From the IMG/VR virus record IMGVR_UViG_3300008448_014404, positions 1-24,293 of that record: 24,293 bases of DNA; one strand, written 5' to 3'. Shown one piece after another: positions 22,138 through 24,293 of the stretch. Position numbers and translations under genes: made by a program. Every line of letters begins with the position of its first letter. Within the stretch, counting starts at the first letter, position 1. A model generated the notes under the pieces. It made no database searches. It saw only the letters and a program-made list of their open reading frames with translations, and was not told the origin of the DNA. The stretch is from a virus.

Positions 22138-22303
22138 ATAACTTTTGTATCGCTTCTTCTTCACTCTCAAACCAATACCATCCATCTATGGGATACTCAT
22201 ATGTGTCTTTATCTTGAGCTAATAGCACATATCCATCGCCCTCTACGATATGTGGTCCATAGAGTAATTGTCCGTCTTGTTTTTTATAGAATCCTGCTGT
22301 CAT
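22136..22303 (-). CDS. 55-residue protein downstream of the repeat fibre
   Basis: A small open frame of 55 codons reading MTAGFYKKQDGQLLYGPHIV, a central YVLLAQDKDTYEYP, and an end with DGWYWFESEEEAIQKL. It is aromatic-rich, acidic at the end and clearly protein-like. The ATG is 4 nt after the stop of the leucine-rich-repeat gene, and AGGA lies about 8 nt before it, inside that stop region, so the two are almost certainly translated together. I recognise the FYK...GQLLY...DGWYWF-x-SEEEA arrangement as common among small proteins next to fibre genes in T4-like phages, without a known function. A role as fibre assembly partner is a guess from position. Confidence 0.7.
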   Translation of the reverse strand: MTAGFYKKQDGQLLYGPHIVEGDGYVLLAQDKDTYEYPIDGWYWFESEEEAIQKL

Positions 22304-22307
22304 AAGT

Positions 22308-24293
22308 TTATCCTGTTACTGCCCAGCCTTTTAATAGTGCTGTACCTGTTTTCAATTGCCTAAATGTCAATGTGGTTGCCCCGTTTGCTGCCATTGGTCG
22401 TGAGACGACTATGCTCGTATTAGGAGTAATTGATACAATTTCAGTTCGGTGTCTCAATGTACCAGAACCTGTTCCAGTTAATGTCAATGCAACGCCGCCC
22501 GGTACTGCTGCTACTTGAAATGATCCCGACGCAGCGTTAACCACATAGTATATTGTGTTAGTCACGATACCTGTTGTTGTTACTATAGTTGCAAATGATA
22601 CCTCGTCACCGTTGCTTAGCCCGTGGTTAGTGATAGTTACAGTACTACCGGTGGTAAATGTAACAGCTCTCGCCGTGGTTAACGGAGAATTTGTACCAGT
22701 AATCTGCATACCTGTCTCTAAGCCTGTTGTATTTGCCATAGTTATCGTAGTACTACTTGCAGTTGTCGTAGCTGCCAAACTTACCACAGTCGGCGCTCCC
22801 CAGTTATTACTAATCGTTAATGTCTGACTTGCCGCACCTATAGTGCTTAAATTAGTAAATATAGATTCTAACTCTTCTTTGGATAACTTACATCCGCTAT
22901 AAGATATAGAGAATCGTGTTCCACTTAATGCGCCTCGCGTAAGTGAAGTGCATGCATTAAAGGTATTAGTAAAGTTACCAGATGTAACTGATGATGCATT
23001 AAGTAACGGTACTGTAGTGAGTGCAGAGCAACTGTTAAACATCTGAGCCATAGTTGTAACTTTAGAGGTATCAAGATACGGTATAGATACGAGTTGGTTA
23101 CATGCCTGAAACATCAAAGACATATCCGTAACATTTGAAGTATCAAATAATGGTACAGCTACAAGTGAATAACAACTGTTAAACATCTGAGTCATAGACG
23201 TTACTACTGATGTATTAAACAGCGGTACAGATTTGAGTGAAAGGCAGTTAACAAACATGTTAACCATAGTTGTAACCTTCGAGGTATCGAACAACGGTAC
23301 AGATGTGAGTGAAGTACAGCCATTAAACATAAACCCCATATTTGTAACTGACGATGTATCGAACAATGGTACAGATGTAATTGTAGTACAGCCATTAAAC
23401 ATGCTAACCATATTTGTAACTTTTGATGTATTAAATAGCGGTACAGATGTAATTGAAATACAGCCAAAAAGCATATTGCTCATACTCGTAACATTTGAGG
23501 TATCGAACAACGGTACAGAAGTGAGTGAACGGCAGTTATAAAACATAGCACCCATATTTGTAACTGACGATGTATCGAACAATGGTATAGATGTGAGTGA
23601 ATTACAATCTCTAAGCATTTGAGACATATCTGTAACTTTTGATGTATTAAATAGCGGTACAGATGTAATTGAAGTACAGCCCAAAAACATATTGCTCATA
23701 CTCGTAACATTTGAGGTATCGAACAATGGTACAGATGTGAGTGAATTACAGGCAAAAAGCATACTGCTCATACTCGTAACCTTCGAGGTATCGAACAATG
23801 GTACAGATGTGAGTGAATTACAGTTAGAAAACATGCTACCCATACTTGTAACCGACGATGTGTCAAACAACGGTACAGATATGAGCGAGCGACAGTTAGC
23901 AAACATGCTACCTGTGCTGGTAATTATAGCAGTAGTATAAAGATTTGACACCAGTTTTAATGCAGTTAAATGTTGAAATATACTGGTAAAATTAGTAATT
24001 ATCCCCATGTTAACACCCGAAAAATGAACGAGACTTTTACAAAAAACTCCTGTAACGGTTGCAAGACCTAAAGATATACTCGTTAAGTTTGGGCAAGAAA
24101 ATATAATTTCTAATATCGGAGACGAATTAGGAAACGTAGAACCATCGATTGCATATGGTTGATTAAAGTTAACACTCGTTAAATTTTGGCCAGCTTGTGG
24201 AGTAATAACAACGACTGCCATTTTATAACCATCGCTAGTCACAGTGGCGTTTAAATCTGGATCAGCATAGTCATAGGAGTGTTGCGCTTTGAC
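22308..24293 (-). CDS. BspA-like leucine-rich-repeat fibre/adhesin, 5' end outside the window
   Basis: The frame is open from the right edge to a TAA at 22308 (661 codons visible). A GTG at 24242 and an ATG at 24221 are possible internal starts, but the 17 codons before the GTG read like protein (SYDYADPDLNAT), so the gene probably begins outside. After about 120 residues come thirteen repeats of about 24 residues, of the form SLTSVPLFDTSKVTSMSSMF, ending in x-x-C-N. This is the BspA-like/DUF285 repeat of bacterial and protist surface proteins. The C-terminal 200 residues have two beta modules: an ITMANTTGLETGMQITGT part, interrupted by a TNHGLSNGDEVSF...IYYVVN module of the kind common in phage tail proteins. 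It is probably a receptor-binding tail fibre or adhesin. The gene order suggests transcription with the 55-residue protein. Confidence 0.8.
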   Translation of the reverse strand, partial: VKAQHSYDYADPDLNATVTSDGYKMAVVVITPQAGQNLTSVNFNQPYAIDGSTFPNSSPILEIIFSCPNLTSISLGLATVTGVFCKSLVHFSGVNMGIITNFTSIFQHLTALKLVSNLYTTAIITSTGSMFANCRSLISVPLFDTSSVTSMGSMFSNCNSLTSVPLFDTSKVTSMSSMLFACNSLTSVPLFDTSNVTSMSNMFLGCTSITSVPLFNTSKVTDMSQMLRDCNSLTSIPLFDTSSVTNMGAMFYNCRSLTSVPLFDTSNVTSMSNMLFGCISITSVPLFNTSKVTNMVSMFNGCTTITSVPLFDTSSVTNMGFMFNGCTSLTSVPLFDTSKVTTMVNMFVNCLSLKSVPLFNTSVVTSMTQMFNSCYSLVAVPLFDTSNVTDMSLMFQACNQLVSIPYLDTSKVTTMAQMFNSCSALTTVPLLNASSVTSGNFTNTFNACTSLTRGALSGTRFSISYSGCKLSKEELESIFTNLSTIGAASQTLTISNNWGAPTVVSLAATTTASSTTITMANTTGLETGMQITGTNSPLTTARAVTFTTGSTVTITNHGLSNGDEVSFATIVTTTGIVTNTIYYVVNAASGSFQVAAVPGGVALTLTGTGSGTLRHRTEIVSITPNTSIVVSRPMAANGATTLTFRQLKTGTALLKGWAVTG
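22947..23888 (-). repeat. Thirteen tandem LRR-coding units of 72 bp (last one 78 bp)
   Basis: Twelve 72-bp units (23025-23888) plus a degenerate 78-bp unit (22947-23024) encode the DUF285 repeats. Units share long DNA stretches, such as the reverse complement of GTATCGAACAATGGTACAGA. Each unit varies mainly in the last third, before the conserved Cys. Units 3-5 (23529-23744) and 6-8 (23313-23528) form a longer 216-bp duplication. Confidence 0.9.

Noticed and set aside
22947-23888. Regular 72-bp repeats that could be taken for a CRISPR array or iterons
   Set aside because: The units are in frame, encode a known leucine-rich repeat and vary as protein repeats do; there are no unique spacers.
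23204-23940. Other-frame and opposite-strand open frames across the LRR region and the fibre C-terminus
   Set aside because: They follow the 72-bp periodicity of the real gene and are by-products of the repeats.
22308-24293. A diversity-generating retroelement acting on the fibre
   Set aside because: No reverse transcriptase, template repeat or adenine-biased variable region is visible in the window.

Overview
The window is a piece of a T4-like myovirus genome (tailed, contractile-tail phage). The evidence is a recognisable set of T4-type virion genes (homologues of gp15, gp20, gp13, gp4, gp21, a gp67/68-like core protein, gp22 and gp23), a gp62-type clamp-loader subunit, a gp31/GroES-type co-chaperonin, and several perfect or near-perfect copies of the T4 late promoter octamer TATAAATA. 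The DNA is AT-rich, few genes have a clear Shine-Dalgarno sequence, and the style of the fibre and glycan genes resembles marine or freshwater T4-like phages. The host cannot be named from the sequence.

Layout. (1) 2-733: a P-loop kinase/ATPase. It ends tail-to-tail, with a 9-nt overlap, against a minus-strand tail-fibre-like structural gene (725-1588) that has its own late promoter. (2) 1641-9713: a compact plus-strand run of eleven genes, most overlapping or abutting. It holds five confident or likely GT-A glycosyltransferases, one further DxD protein, two GT-B glycosyltransferases, a SAM methyltransferase, a small GDPD-fold protein and a sugar nucleotidyltransferase. A broken remnant of another reading frame follows (9718-9846). 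(3) 9889-13625: a DUF366-like protein, the clamp-loader small subunit, the GroES-like co-chaperonin, a DUF2693-like protein, a small hypothetical protein and a DinG/XPD-like Fe-S helicase. (4) 13648-21575: the late head/neck/tail-completion block in the order gp15, gp20, gp13, gp4, gp21, core protein, gp22, gp23, closed by a strong intrinsic terminator. (5) 21669-22085: a small putative virion protein with its own late-type promoter and terminator. (6) Minus strand to the right edge: a 55-residue protein (22136-22303) directly behind a large BspA-like leucine-rich-repeat fibre/adhesin (22308 to beyond 24293).

How they work together. The co-chaperonin probably helps the host GroEL fold the capsid protein. 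gp22 and the core protein build the scaffold on the gp20 portal, gp21 digests that scaffold, and gp13, gp4 and gp15 finish the head and tail for joining. The glycan cluster probably makes or transfers a sugar chain, on virion proteins, phage DNA or the host surface; the sequence does not say which. The two minus-strand fibre-type genes are the best candidates for host contact.

The most notable points are the late promoters placed 5-6 nt before start codons (predicting leaderless late mRNAs), a gp15 gene with no ordinary start codon but a strong ribosome site before an ATT, and a tandem-repeat adhesin with a visible three-unit duplication. No reverse transcriptase, transposase, CRISPR array or tRNA gene was seen. 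No gene-free stretch exceeds 300 bases; the longest is about 175 bases at 9714-9888.
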